The notes beneath the pieces were generated by a model. That model searched no databases. It had not been told where the DNA came from and saw only the letters and a list, made by a program, of their open reading frames with translations. Positions 1 to 6,226 of a DNA stretch of 11,136 bases are shown in pieces (position 1 is the first letter of the stretch; each line of letters begins with the position of its first letter). A program made the translations under genes and the position numbers. Source of the DNA: JBDTSW01 sp039930945 (GTDB taxonomy: Bacteria; Actinomycetota; Thermoleophilia; Solirubrobacterales; 70-9); NCBI GenBank assembly GCA_039930945.1, contig JBDTSW010000075.1, positions 1 to 11,136 of the forward strand. Reading direction: 5' to 3'.

Positions 1-334
1 GATCCGCCGCGCGGCCGAGGTCGCCGCCGGCCGCGTCGACCTCGACGACCCCGCCGGCGACGCCCGCCTGCGCTCGATCCGCGAGATCGGGCCCTGGACG
101 ACGCAGTGCCTGGGCCTGAACGGGCGCGGCGACGGCGACTCGCTGCCCGCCGGCGACCTCGCCTACGTGAAGCTGGTCGGACGCCTCGCCGGCCTCGGCC
201 GCCGGGCGACGATCCCCGAGATCGACGGGTTCTTCGCGCCGTATGCGCCCTATCGCGGGCTCGCCGGGATCTTCGCGATCACCCACTACCACCTCGCGGT
301 GGCGACCGGGCCGCCGCTGCGGCTCGCCGCGTAG
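1..334 (+). CDS. DNA-3-methyladenine glycosylase-like HhH-GPD protein (3' part only)
   Basis: This is the C-terminal part of a base-excision-repair glycosylase of the HhH-GPD superfamily, close to AlkA-type 3-methyladenine glycosylases, which cut the N-glycosidic bond of alkylated bases. The frame runs from base 2 to the TAG at 332-334 and gives 110 residues; the start is outside the window. The helix-hairpin-helix is visible as LRSIREIGPWT (visible residues 23-33). It is followed by SLPAGDLAYVKLVG, whose Asp (visible residue 52) sits where the catalytic aspartate of the family lies. The tail PYRGLAGIFAITHYHLA matches the usual last helix, so the C-terminus looks complete. The next gene lies 135 bp downstream on the same strand and has its own promoter. 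The exact substrate cannot be told from this fragment. Confidence 0.85.
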   Translation, partial: IRRAAEVAAGRVDLDDPAGDARLRSIREIGPWTTQCLGLNGRGDGDSLPAGDLAYVKLVGRLAGLGRRATIPEIDGFFAPYAPYRGLAGIFAITHYHLAVATGPPLRLAA

Positions 335-368
335 TCGCCGGAGCACGCCCGACCACGGCTCCGGCAAT

Positions 369-419
369 CGCCGAGTGGCGCGAAACGTCCCGTTGCGTCC
401 CGCTATTCGCCACTCGGCG
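369..419. repeat. 12-bp perfect inverted repeat with 27-nt spacer
   Basis: CGCCGAGTGGCG at 369-380 is repeated in perfect inverted form as CGCCACTCGGCG at 408-419. The flanks CAA (365-367) and TTG (423-425) could add three pairs across a small bulge. The 27-nt spacer holds two copies of CGTCCCG (386-392 and 396-402) spaced 10 bp apart. The element lies 35 nt after the glycosylase stop and 39 nt before the DUF2277 -10 box. It may be the terminator of the glycosylase gene, but the loop is long and no T-tract follows. A dispersed palindromic repeat or a regulator site are alternatives. Confidence 0.7.
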
Positions 420-457
420 TGGTTGGGCGCGGCACCTCGAGTCGCGGGCGATGCGAC

Positions 458-463
458 TACGCT
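458..463 (+). promoter_or_regulatory. -10 box (TACGCT), leaderless promoter of the DUF2277 gene
   Basis: TACGCT fits the actinobacterial TANNNT -10 pattern and ends exactly 6 nt before the ATG at 470. This places the expected transcription start on or beside the A of the start codon. No usable Shine-Dalgarno exists; the GAGG at 465-468 is too close. No clear -35 is seen. Confidence 0.55.
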
Positions 464-469
464 TGAGGC

Positions 470-739
470 ATGTGCAGAAACATCAAGACACTCCACAACT
501 TCGAGCCCCCGGCGACTGACGACGAGGTGCGAGCGTCCGCGCTGCAGTACGTGCGCAAGGTCAGCGGTTCGACCAAGCCCTCTCTCGCCAACGCGGAGGC
601 CTTCGATCGCGCGGTCGAGGAGGTCGCGGCGACCACGGCGAACCTGCTGGACGCGCTCATCACCTCGGCACCGCCGAGGGACCGCGAGGTCGAGGCGGCC
701 AAGCGCCGGGCTCGCGCCGAAGCCCGCTTCGCCGCCTAG
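470..739 (+). CDS. DUF2277 family protein
   Basis: This 89-aa protein begins MCRNIKTLHNFEPPAT and continues through LQYVRKVSGSTKPS and AFDRAVEEVA, the typical conserved blocks of the DUF2277 family. The molecular function of that family is unknown. It is complete for the family. The rest is helical and charged, ending in an Arg/Ala-rich tail; there is no signal peptide or membrane segment, so it should be cytosolic. ATG 470 is chosen because MCRNI is the invariant family N-terminus and a TANNNT box ends 6 nt upstream. Its stop TAG (737-739) is also the first three bases of the -10 box of the following gene. The family is common in actinobacteria as a stand-alone gene, and nothing here adds a functional hint. 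Confidence 0.9.
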   Translation: MCRNIKTLHNFEPPATDDEVRASALQYVRKVSGSTKPSLANAEAFDRAVEEVAATTANLLDALITSAPPRDREVEAAKRRARAEARFAA

Positions 740-742
740 CGT
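737..742 (+). promoter_or_regulatory. -10 box (TAGCGT), leaderless promoter of the 77-aa orphan
   Basis: TAGCGT matches TANNNT and ends 6 nt before ATG 749, repeating the arrangement seen in front of DUF2277. Its first three bases are the stop codon of the DUF2277 gene. It supports ATG 749 over the in-frame TTG at 743. No -35 is recognisable. Confidence 0.5.
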
Positions 743-748
743 TTGAGC

Positions 749-982
749 ATGGGAGCCTGGTCACGCCTTGTCAAGCGGATGGAGAAACGCGAGGCCGAGC
801 CCGCCGATCCGAACGTGCTCAAGCCCACCCGCGGTCGCGGCAGCGAGGCGCTGATCGAGCCGGCCTGGGACGAGAGCAAGCCCCTGGGAGGCGACGAGGC
901 GGACAGCGAGCCCGTCACCCCCGAGACGGTGCGCCGACAGCGCGAACGGGCCCGCCAGCGCTGGCTCGGCATCGGTCGCTAG
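749..982 (+). CDS. Small charged hypothetical protein
   Basis: I do not recognise this 77-aa protein. It begins MGAWSRLVKRMEKRE, is rich in Glu, Asp, Arg and Pro in the middle (likely disordered), and ends in a basic helix PETVRRQRERARQRW. It has no cysteine, signal peptide or membrane segment. An in-frame TTG at 743 would add two residues. ATG 749 is preferred because a TANNNT box ends 6 nt upstream and no Shine-Dalgarno is present. It follows DUF2277 with a 9-nt gap. Its stop TAG (980-982) overlaps the stop of the convergent thiY gene within CTAG (979-982). Codon use is GC-rich like its neighbours, which supports a real gene, but the evidence is modest. Confidence 0.6.
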   Translation: MGAWSRLVKRMEKREAEPADPNVLKPTRGRGSEALIEPAWDESKPLGGDEADSEPVTPETVRRQRERARQRWLGIGR

Positions 983-1986
983 TCGCCCGACAGCAGCTCG
1001 TTGGTCAGCGCCTGATCGGCGCGGGCCGAGGTCTTGACCAGGCCTCTCTCGGCCATGAAGGCCGCGAAGGCGGCCCACTCGCCCGGGTCCATGTAGCCGA
1101 ACGGCTCGCCCTTCACCTTCGGCACCAGCAGGGGGAGCGTGCGCCTCACCTCCGCCGCCGTCAGCCTGGGCTCGAGGCCGTCGCCTGCCTCGAGCACGGC
1201 CTCGGTCGCCAGGTCCGGGTTGGCGACGGCGTCGCGGGTCCCGCGCTCGAGCGCGGCGATGAACCTGCGGATCGACTCGGGGTCCGAGTCGAGGCGCTCC
1301 TCGCTCGCCACCAGGACCAACTCGTCGTAGGTCGGGATGCCGAGCTCGTCCACCGGCACGACGCGCGGGCTGCGGCCACGCTCGGCCAGGTCGACGCCCT
1401 CGACGTTGAGAAAGCCGCCCAGCATCGCGTCGGCGCGTCCCGACAGCACCGCCGGGAGCAGGTTGAAGCCGACCTCGACCTGATCGACGTCGTCGGGCGT
1501 CAGCGCGGCGCTCTCGAGGATCGCCTCGAGGAAGGCCGCCTGGTAGGGAATCCCGGCAGTGGCGATCGTCTTGCCCGCGAGGTCGGCGGGCTCGACGATC
1601 CCCGCCTCGGGCAGCGAGATCAGCGAGGTCAGGGGCCGCGGCACGAGCGCCGCGACGGCGACCACCGGCAGCCCCTGCTCGCGTGCCAGCAGCACCTCGG
1701 GCTGATAGGAGATCGCCAGATCCACGCGCCCCGCGGCGACCTGGCGGATCGGGGCCGAGGGATCGGAGGGAACCTGGGCCTCGACGTCGAGCCCGGCCTC
1801 GGCGAAGTCGCCGCGCTCGAGCGCACGGTAGATGCCGGCGTGGTCGGGGTTGACGTAGAAGTCGAGCGCGAGCGCGAACGGCTCGCGCTCGCCCTCGTCG
1901 TCACCGCCGCAGCCCACCGCCAACAGCCCGGCGACGACGATCCCGGCCAGCGCGGCGATCAGGGGCCTGCGCCCTCGCCGGGTCAC
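979..1986 (-). CDS. thiY: ThiY-like (NMT1/THI5) substrate-binding lipoprotein of a thiamine-precursor ABC importer
   Basis: This is the solute-binding protein of the importer, 335 aa. It has a short basic N-terminus, a hydrophobic stretch and the lipobox LLAVGC with Cys26 as the lipid anchor. The mature domain starts with ALDFYVNPDHAGIYRA (about residues 40-55), the signature of the NMT1/THI5-like family. In ThiY this family binds N-formyl-4-amino-5-aminomethyl-2-methylpyrimidine, a thiamine pyrimidine precursor. The GTG at 1986 is chosen because it precedes the signal peptide and overlaps the thiX stop as GTGA, a translational-coupling arrangement. The frame stays open far upstream, but that part is shadow of thiX. 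Function rests on the family, the operon and the TPP riboswitch in front of thiZ. A different pyrimidine ligand remains possible. Confidence 0.9.
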   Translation of the reverse strand: MTRRGRRPLIAALAGIVVAGLLAVGCGGDDEGEREPFALALDFYVNPDHAGIYRALERGDFAEAGLDVEAQVPSDPSAPIRQVAAGRVDLAISYQPEVLLAREQGLPVVAVAALVPRPLTSLISLPEAGIVEPADLAGKTIATAGIPYQAAFLEAILESAALTPDDVDQVEVGFNLLPAVLSGRADAMLGGFLNVEGVDLAERGRSPRVVPVDELGIPTYDELVLVASEERLDSDPESIRRFIAALERGTRDAVANPDLATEAVLEAGDGLEPRLTAAEVRRTLPLLVPKVKGEPFGYMDPGEWAAFAAFMAERGLVKTSARADQALTNELLSGD

Positions 1987-2759
1987 GGCGCCGCCTCCAC
2001 GCTCCATCCGGCGAAGCGGCGCTGGGCCACCATCACCGCGGCGACCAGGGCGATCGCGATCGCCGAGAGCACCACCACCGCGGCGAACACCCGCGCCGTC
2101 TGCAGCTGGCCCTGGGAGACCAAGATCAGGTGCCCGAGCCCCTCGTCGGCCCCGGACCACTCGCCGAAGACCGCGCCGATCACCGCCACCGCGGCGGCGA
2201 TCTTGGCGCCGCTGAAGAAGTAGGGAAGGGCCGAGGGCGCCTCGACGCGGCGGAGGATCTGCCAGCGCCCGGCGTCGAGCGTTCGCATCATCTTCACCTG
2301 CGCGGGGTCCACCGCCCGCAGCCCGTCGAGCGTGTTCACGGTCACCGGGAAGAAGCAGACGAGCGCGATGATCGCCAGCTTCGGCCCGATCCCGAAGCCG
2401 AACCAGACCACCAGGATCGGCGCGATCGCGATCACCGGCACCGTCTGGGAGGCGACCAGCAGCGGATAGGTCGCGCGTCGAAGCGTGGTCGAGAGGTGGA
2501 GCGCCACGGCCAGCGCGGCGCCGACGACCAGCGCGATCGCGATTCCCGCGAGCACCTCCTGCAGCGTCACCCAGGCGTTCTCGGCCAGCAGCGCGCGGTC
2601 GTCCCAAAGCGAGTCGGCGATCTCGCTGGGGGACGGCACCAGGAAGGGCTCGATCCCGAGCGCGTCGGCGAGCACGTCCCAGCGTGCCGTCAGCTGCCAG
2701 GCGCCCAGCAGCGCCACGACCACCAACAGCGGCGCCAGCAGGTTGCGCGTCCTAGCCAT
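1983..2759 (-). CDS. thiX: ThiX-like ABC transporter permease
   Basis: This is the membrane component of the importer, 258 aa, in the BPD_transp_1 (SsuC/TauC/ThiX) family. About six hydrophobic segments are visible, the first at residues 8-22. The family landmark PFLVPSPSEI is at 38-47. The cytoplasmic EAA-like coupling loop, which contacts the ATPase, spans about 158-187 and contains LDAGRWQILRRVEAPSALPY. Length is normal for the family. ATG 2759 lies inside the end of thiZ (8-nt overlap, 2752-2759), and its TGA overlaps the thiY GTG, so the three genes should be translated as a coupled unit. Expression is probably controlled by the TPP riboswitch upstream of thiZ. Confidence 0.92.
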   Translation of the reverse strand: MARTRNLLAPLLVVVALLGAWQLTARWDVLADALGIEPFLVPSPSEIADSLWDDRALLAENAWVTLQEVLAGIAIALVVGAALAVALHLSTTLRRATYPLLVASQTVPVIAIAPILVVWFGFGIGPKLAIIALVCFFPVTVNTLDGLRAVDPAQVKMMRTLDAGRWQILRRVEAPSALPYFFSGAKIAAAVAVIGAVFGEWSGADEGLGHLILVSQGQLQTARVFAAVVVLSAIAIALVAAVMVAQRRFAGWSVEAAP

Positions 2760-3516
2760 CCGCGGCCTCCAGGAGCGCCTCCATCGCGGCCCTGCGGGCG
2801 GCGGCGAACTCGGGCGAGTTGACGGCGGGCGTCCTCGGCAGGCGACGTGGCGCGGGCGAGGTCAGCTCGCGCACCACCCGGGCCGGCCGGGCCGAAAGGA
2901 CGATGACGCGGTCGGCCAGATAAAGTGCCTCCTCGACGTCGTGGCTGACGATCACCACCGTGCGTGCCTCCTCGGCAAGCATCTCGGCGAGCCACTCCTG
3001 CAACTGCGCCCTGGTGATCGCATCGAGCGAGGCGAAGGGCTCGTCGAGCGCCAGCACCGACTTGCCCGCCAGCAGCGTACGGGCGAAGGCGACGCGCTGG
3101 CGCATCCCGCCGGAGAGCTCGCCGGGGCGGGAGTGCTCGAAGCCGCCAAGCCCGAAGCGGTCGAACAGCGGCCGCGCCACCGCCCGCGACTCGGCCCGCG
3201 AGAGCCCCCGGTTGCGCGGCGCGATCGCGGCGTTGTCGAGCGCGTCCAGCCAGGGCAGCAGCAGGTCGTGCTGGGGCATCAGGGTTGCGTGCCGGAGGCG
3301 CTCGCGGGCCGATCCCGTCACCTCGACCCGGCCCGAGCTGGGCTCGATCAGGCCGGCGATCAGGTCCAGCAGCGTCGACTTGCCACAGCCGGACGGCCCG
3401 ACGATCGCGGCCACCTCGCAGTCGGCGACCTTGAGGTCGATCCCCGCGAGCACCTCGAGCTCGCCGTGAGCGAACCGTGTTTCCGCCAGCTGGACGGCCT
3501 CGACTGTGGTGCGCAT
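2752..3516 (-). CDS. thiZ: ThiZ-like ABC transporter ATP-binding protein
   Basis: This is the cytoplasmic ATPase of the importer, 254 aa from ATG 3516. It carries Walker A GPSGCGKST (40-48), Q-loop Q82 (MPQHDLLLPW), signature LSGGMRQ (134-140), Walker B VLALDEP (154-160), D-loop SLD (163-165) and switch His192. It resembles the nitrate/taurine/thiamine-precursor subfamily of ATPases. An in-frame ATG at 3534 would add six residues. I reject it because it lies in the conserved UAAUGC segment of the TPP riboswitch, and because GGAGG (3526-3522) sits 5 nt before ATG 3516. It is the first gene of the coupled thiZ-thiX-thiY set. The presence of all motifs argues for an active pump. Confidence 0.93.
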   Translation of the reverse strand: MRTTVEAVQLAETRFAHGELEVLAGIDLKVADCEVAAIVGPSGCGKSTLLDLIAGLIEPSSGRVEVTGSARERLRHATLMPQHDLLLPWLDALDNAAIAPRNRGLSRAESRAVARPLFDRFGLGGFEHSRPGELSGGMRQRVAFARTLLAGKSVLALDEPFASLDAITRAQLQEWLAEMLAEEARTVVIVSHDVEEALYLADRVIVLSARPARVVRELTSPAPRRLPRTPAVNSPEFAAARRAAMEALLEAADG

Positions 3517-3519
3517 CGC

Positions 3520-3616
3520 TCCCTCCGCGCGCATTACCGCGACAGGTTCCGAGGGTCAGCGCCGGGTGGAGTTCCAGAGGCACTATCTCAGCCCGCTTGC
3601 CCGCGAGCCCCCCTGA
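3520..3616 (-). promoter_or_regulatory. TPP (THI-box) riboswitch controlling thiZXY
   Basis: Read on the minus strand, the consensus elements occur in order. GGGGGGCUC starts at 3613. A P2 stem pairs GCUCGC (3608-3603) with GCGGGC (3596-3591) and is followed by UGAGA (3590-3586). A P3 stem pairs AGUGCC (3584-3579) with GGCGCU (3563-3558). GACCCUCGGAACCUG follows at 3557-3543. A final CGCG/CGCG stem (3541-3538 and 3531-3528) encloses GUAAUG, and then comes GGAGGGA. The last stem replaces the common CCGG/CCGG with CGCG/CGCG, a compensatory change. The 3' AGGGA is also the thiZ Shine-Dalgarno, so TPP binding should directly hide the ribosome site. A P1 stem is less clear. Confidence 0.92.
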
Positions 3617-3628
3617 TCTACAGACCCG

Positions 3629-3634
3629 AGTCTA
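3629..3634 (-). promoter_or_regulatory. Candidate -10 box (TAGACT) for the riboswitch-thiZXY transcript
   Basis: TAGACT (3634-3629 on the minus strand) fits TANNNT and would start RNA at about 3622, a few bases before the riboswitch. Its TAG is the stop codon of the preceding VWA gene. No good -35 is seen. Read-through from the VWA gene is an alternative source of the transcript, since no terminator lies between. Confidence 0.4.
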
Positions 3635-5026
3635 CGCCTCCTCGAGCGGCTTGCCGCCGGCGATCACGTTGACGAAGTTCTCCAGGTGGCGGGTGGTCCA
3701 GCACTCAAACGCCGCGGTGCAGTGGCGCTCATACGCGGACATCACCGAGTCGCCGTAGTTCCAGTAAAGCCGCGGCTCCGGGTTGAGCCAGAAGGTGCGC
3801 CCGGAGCGCTCGGCGACGCGGGCGAAGACGTCGGCGTGAGGCTCGCGACCGTTGGTGCGGGCGTCGCCGAGGACGATGATCGTCGAGCGCGGATCAAGCT
3901 CGTCCGAGATCAGCTCGCCGAATTCGAGCCAGACCCTGCCATAGTCGGTGTAGCCGGAGACGTCAGCGACCCCGCCCTCGCTGGAGATCCGCTGTGATGC
4001 GACCCGGAAATCGCGCTCGCGCTCGAACACATCGGTGACCTCCGAGATCCGCTCGATGAAAACGAAGCTGCGCAGCCGCCGGAACGAGTCGTGCAGGGCG
4101 TGCAGGACCGAGAGGAAGAAGACGCTGGCCGAGGTGACCGAGGTCGAGACGTCACAGAGGACGTAGATCTCCGGCCGGCGTGGGCGTTTGGGCTTGTATC
4201 GCAGGCGAAGCGGCACCCCGCCGGTCTCGAGCGAGGCCCGCATCGTCCGGCGGATGTCGACGGCGGCACCACGCTTACGACCGCGCTGCTCGTGGCCGAG
4301 CGTCGCCAGGCGGCGCTTGAGCTGGGTGACGGCGCGGTGGACCGCGGCCAGGTCTTGGGCGGGGCTGGTGGGCAGCGACCGGTCGAGCTCTGCCAGGGGG
4401 CGTGCCGGCGGCAGCTTCTGCGTGCGCTCGACAAGCGCCCGCTCCAGCTCACGCCGTAGGTGCTTTTCGAAGCGGTTGATCGCGTGGCGATCGAGCGCCG
4501 GCTGCTCGGAGTCGGCCTCGGGACGGGTCCGAGTCTGCAGGCCGAGGGTGCGACGGATCCTCTGGACATCGACCCCGACGACCCCCGAGCCCTCGCCCTG
4601 GCGGCCGAAGGCGGCGATTGCGAGGCGGGCGAGGTCGCGCATCTCACCGTCGTTCCCCGCGCTGATCGCCTGACGGATCGCGTCGCGCAGCTGGTCGAGG
4701 TCGAGGCGGTCACCGCTGGAGGCGCGGTCGGACTCGCGCAGGCCCTGGGCCAACGCCTCGGCCTCGGCGGCGCGGAAGAAGAAGCGGTCGAACAGCAGCT
4801 CGAAGACCCGCCGGTCCTCCTGGGACTTGGCGACGGTCGCGGCCAGCGCCTCGCGGAAGTCGGTGGGGTTGGTCCAGGGAACCGCTCCCAGGGCCTCGAA
4901 GGCGTCGAGCAGCTCGGACGTGCCGATCGCCAGCCCCTCGCCGCGAAGGTCCTCGCAGAAGGCGACCACCCGGGACGAGAGGCCGGGAGGCAGGTGCTGC
5001 GCGCTAGGTGGTTCGGGCCGCGCCAA
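3632..5026 (-). CDS. CoxE-like von Willebrand factor A domain protein
   Basis: This 464-aa protein belongs to the VWA_CoxE type that works with MoxR-family AAA+ ATPases, for example CoxE with CoxD in maturation of the CO dehydrogenase active site. The N-terminal half is helical and charged. The VWA domain starts near residue 286 (EIYVLCDVSTSV). The metal-ion-dependent adhesion site is complete: D292-x-S294-x-S296, T360 (GYTDYG) and D388 (VLGDAR). No signal peptide or membrane segment is seen. The start is uncertain. TTG 5026 overlaps the moxR end by 23 nt and has GAGGG 11 nt upstream; GTG 4969 is a later option. With no cox structural genes nearby, the client of this pair is unknown. Confidence 0.88.
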   Translation of the reverse strand: MARPEPPSAQHLPPGLSSRVVAFCEDLRGEGLAIGTSELLDAFEALGAVPWTNPTDFREALAATVAKSQEDRRVFELLFDRFFFRAAEAEALAQGLRESDRASSGDRLDLDQLRDAIRQAISAGNDGEMRDLARLAIAAFGRQGEGSGVVGVDVQRIRRTLGLQTRTRPEADSEQPALDRHAINRFEKHLRRELERALVERTQKLPPARPLAELDRSLPTSPAQDLAAVHRAVTQLKRRLATLGHEQRGRKRGAAVDIRRTMRASLETGGVPLRLRYKPKRPRRPEIYVLCDVSTSVTSASVFFLSVLHALHDSFRRLRSFVFIERISEVTDVFERERDFRVASQRISSEGGVADVSGYTDYGRVWLEFGELISDELDPRSTIIVLGDARTNGREPHADVFARVAERSGRTFWLNPEPRLYWNYGDSVMSAYERHCTAAFECWTTRHLENFVNVIAGGKPLEEA

Positions 5027-5906
5027 GGTCGCGCTTGCCCTCGCCGGAGAGCTTCACCCCGACGCGCTCGGCGACGAGGTCGACGTCGGTGCGGTGCTTG
5101 ACGATGATGCTCATCGTCTGCTCGAAGACCGAGCGGTCGATGTCATCGGCCCCAAGCAGCAGCAGGGCCCGGGCCCAGTCGATCGACTCGGCGATCGACG
5201 GTGGCTTCTTCAGGTCGAGCGAGCGAACCATCTGCACCACCTCGACCAGGCGCCGGGTCAGCTTCTCGTCGAGCTCGGGGGCGTGCAGGTGGACGATCGC
5301 CATCTCGCGCTCGACGTCGGGGTAGTCGAGCCAGAGGTAGAGGCAGCGGCGCTTCAGAGCCTCGGTCAGCTCGCGCGAGTTGTTCGACGTCAAGACGACG
5401 ATCGGATGGGTGCGCGCCTCGATCCGGCCGAGCTCGGGGATCGAGATCTGGAAGTCGGACAGGACCTCCAGCAGCATCGCCTCGAACTCCTGGTCGGTCT
5501 TGTCGATCTCGTCGATCAGCAGCACCACCGGATCGGGTGAGGCGATCGCCTGCAGCAGCGGCCTGGTCAGCAGGAAGTCCTCCGAGAAGATCTCGTCGAA
5601 GGCGTCGCTGGTCTCGTCCGCCGAGGCCTGGATCCGCAGCAGCTGGCGGCGGTAGTTCCACTCATACAGCGCCTTCGCCTCGTCCAGGCCCTCGTAGCAC
5701 TGCAGGCGGATCAGCTCGCGCTCGGTGGCGCGCGAGAGCGCCTTGGCGAGCTCGGTCTTGCCGACCCCGGCCGGGCCCTCGACCAGCACCGGCTTGCCCA
5801 GGTGCTGGGCCAGGTAAGCGACCAGCGCCGCCGACTCGTCGGCCAGATAGCCGACATCGGCGAGGGCGCTGCGAACGCTGGCGACGGAAACCATCGAACC
5901 CGACAT
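5004..5906 (-). CDS. MoxR-family AAA+ ATPase (CoxD-like)
   Basis: This 300-aa protein is a MoxR-type AAA+ ATPase, a chaperone-like class that remodels or activates protein complexes together with VWA partners. Walker A is GPAGVGKT (44-51), Walker B is VLLIDEID (128-135), sensor 1 is VLTSNN (171-176) and the arginine-finger region is LKRRCLY (184-190). ISIPELGRIEA (155-165) is the MoxR beta-hairpin insert. Length fits the family. ATG 5906 is used; a second ATG at 5894 is in frame and neither has a good Shine-Dalgarno. A TATCAT box (5920-5915) ends 8 nt before ATG 5906. The following VWA gene overlaps its end, which confirms the pair. The substrate complex is not identifiable here. Confidence 0.93.
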   Translation of the reverse strand: MSGSMVSVASVRSALADVGYLADESAALVAYLAQHLGKPVLVEGPAGVGKTELAKALSRATERELIRLQCYEGLDEAKALYEWNYRRQLLRIQASADETSDAFDEIFSEDFLLTRPLLQAIASPDPVVLLIDEIDKTDQEFEAMLLEVLSDFQISIPELGRIEARTHPIVVLTSNNSRELTEALKRRCLYLWLDYPDVEREMAIVHLHAPELDEKLTRRLVEVVQMVRSLDLKKPPSIAESIDWARALLLLGADDIDRSVFEQTMSIIVKHRTDVDLVAERVGVKLSGEGKRDLGAARTT

Positions 5907-5914
5907 CCTGGCCG

Positions 5915-5922
5915 ATGATAAT
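5915..5922. promoter_or_regulatory. Shared symmetric -10 region of a divergent promoter
   Basis: The 8 bp ATGATAAT reads as GATAAT (5917-5922) on the plus strand, ending 6 nt before GTG 5929. On the minus strand it reads as TATCAT (5920-5915), ending 8 nt before ATG 5906. Both genes of the divergent pair could therefore be started from overlapping -10 boxes with almost no leader. A weak -35-like TCGAAC (5894-5899) lies 17 bp upstream of the plus-strand box. Confidence 0.5.
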
Positions 5923-5928
5923 GAGGGC

Positions 5929-6156
5929 GTGGTTGCCTTGATCAGCGCACTGGCCCCGCCGCCTGCGGCACTGGAGACCGTTTCCGACCTCCTGCCCTAT
6001 CTGGCGCTGATGGGCGCGGGCTTCCTGGTGGCCGCCTGGGGCCAGGCCGCGAAGCTGCCGCTGGCGGTCGCGATCGGCATCGCGATCATCGTCGTCGCGG
6101 TGCTTCTGTTCCAGTTCGAGGCCAGCGGCTTCTCGGGTTCGAACTCGCCGTTTTGA
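5929..6156 (+). CDS. Small two-helix membrane protein of unknown function
   Basis: I do not recognise this 75-aa protein. Two hydrophobic segments are clear, at about residues 21-38 (LLPYLALMGAGFLVAAWG) and 43-62, joined by the short basic turn QAAK. A polar Gly/Ser-rich tail ends in SNSPF. It should be an inner-membrane hairpin. The start is GTG 5929, set 6 nt after a GATAAT box; there is no proper Shine-Dalgarno because GAGGG (5923-5927) is only 1 nt away. A TTG at 5938 is a weaker option. It is divergent from moxR with 22 nt between start codons and converges on glnK across a strong terminator. A link to the MoxR/VWA pair is only a positional guess. Confidence 0.65.
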   Translation: MVALISALAPPPAALETVSDLLPYLALMGAGFLVAAWGQAAKLPLAVAIGIAIIVVAVLLFQFEASGFSGSNSPF

Positions 6157-6172
6157 GCGATCTCGGGCGGAT

Positions 6173-6222
6173 GGCTCGGGGCCCCGGCCGTGCCTGACGA
6201 CGGCCGGGGCCCTCCGCGAGCC
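6173..6222. terminator. Bidirectional hairpin terminator between convergent genes
   Basis: A perfect 13-bp stem pairs 6179-6191 with 6200-6212 around the 8-nt loop 6192-6199. An outer 6-bp stem GGCTCG (6173-6178) / CGAGCC (6217-6222) continues it past a 4-nt bulge. It fills the gap between the membrane-protein stop (6156) and the glnK stop (6227), so it can serve both strands. There is no T-tract, which is usual in high-GC actinobacteria. Confidence 0.8.
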
Positions 6223-6226
6223 AGGC

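Noticed and set aside
106..519. 137-codon plus-strand frame covering the glycosylase end and the inverted repeat
   Set aside because: It is out of frame with the HhH-GPD motifs and with DUF2277, and is Arg/Pro-rich shadow.
979..2607. 542-codon minus-strand open frame that would fuse ThiY to a long N-terminal extension
   Set aside because: The part upstream of GTG 1986 is shadow of thiX and is Arg/Gly-rich nonsense. The lipoprotein signal peptide and the GTGA overlap fix the start at 1986.
2485..3672. 395-codon plus-strand open frame opposite thiX and thiZ
   Set aside because: It is antisense to two genes with complete family motifs, crosses the riboswitch, and has low-complexity composition typical of high-GC shadow frames.
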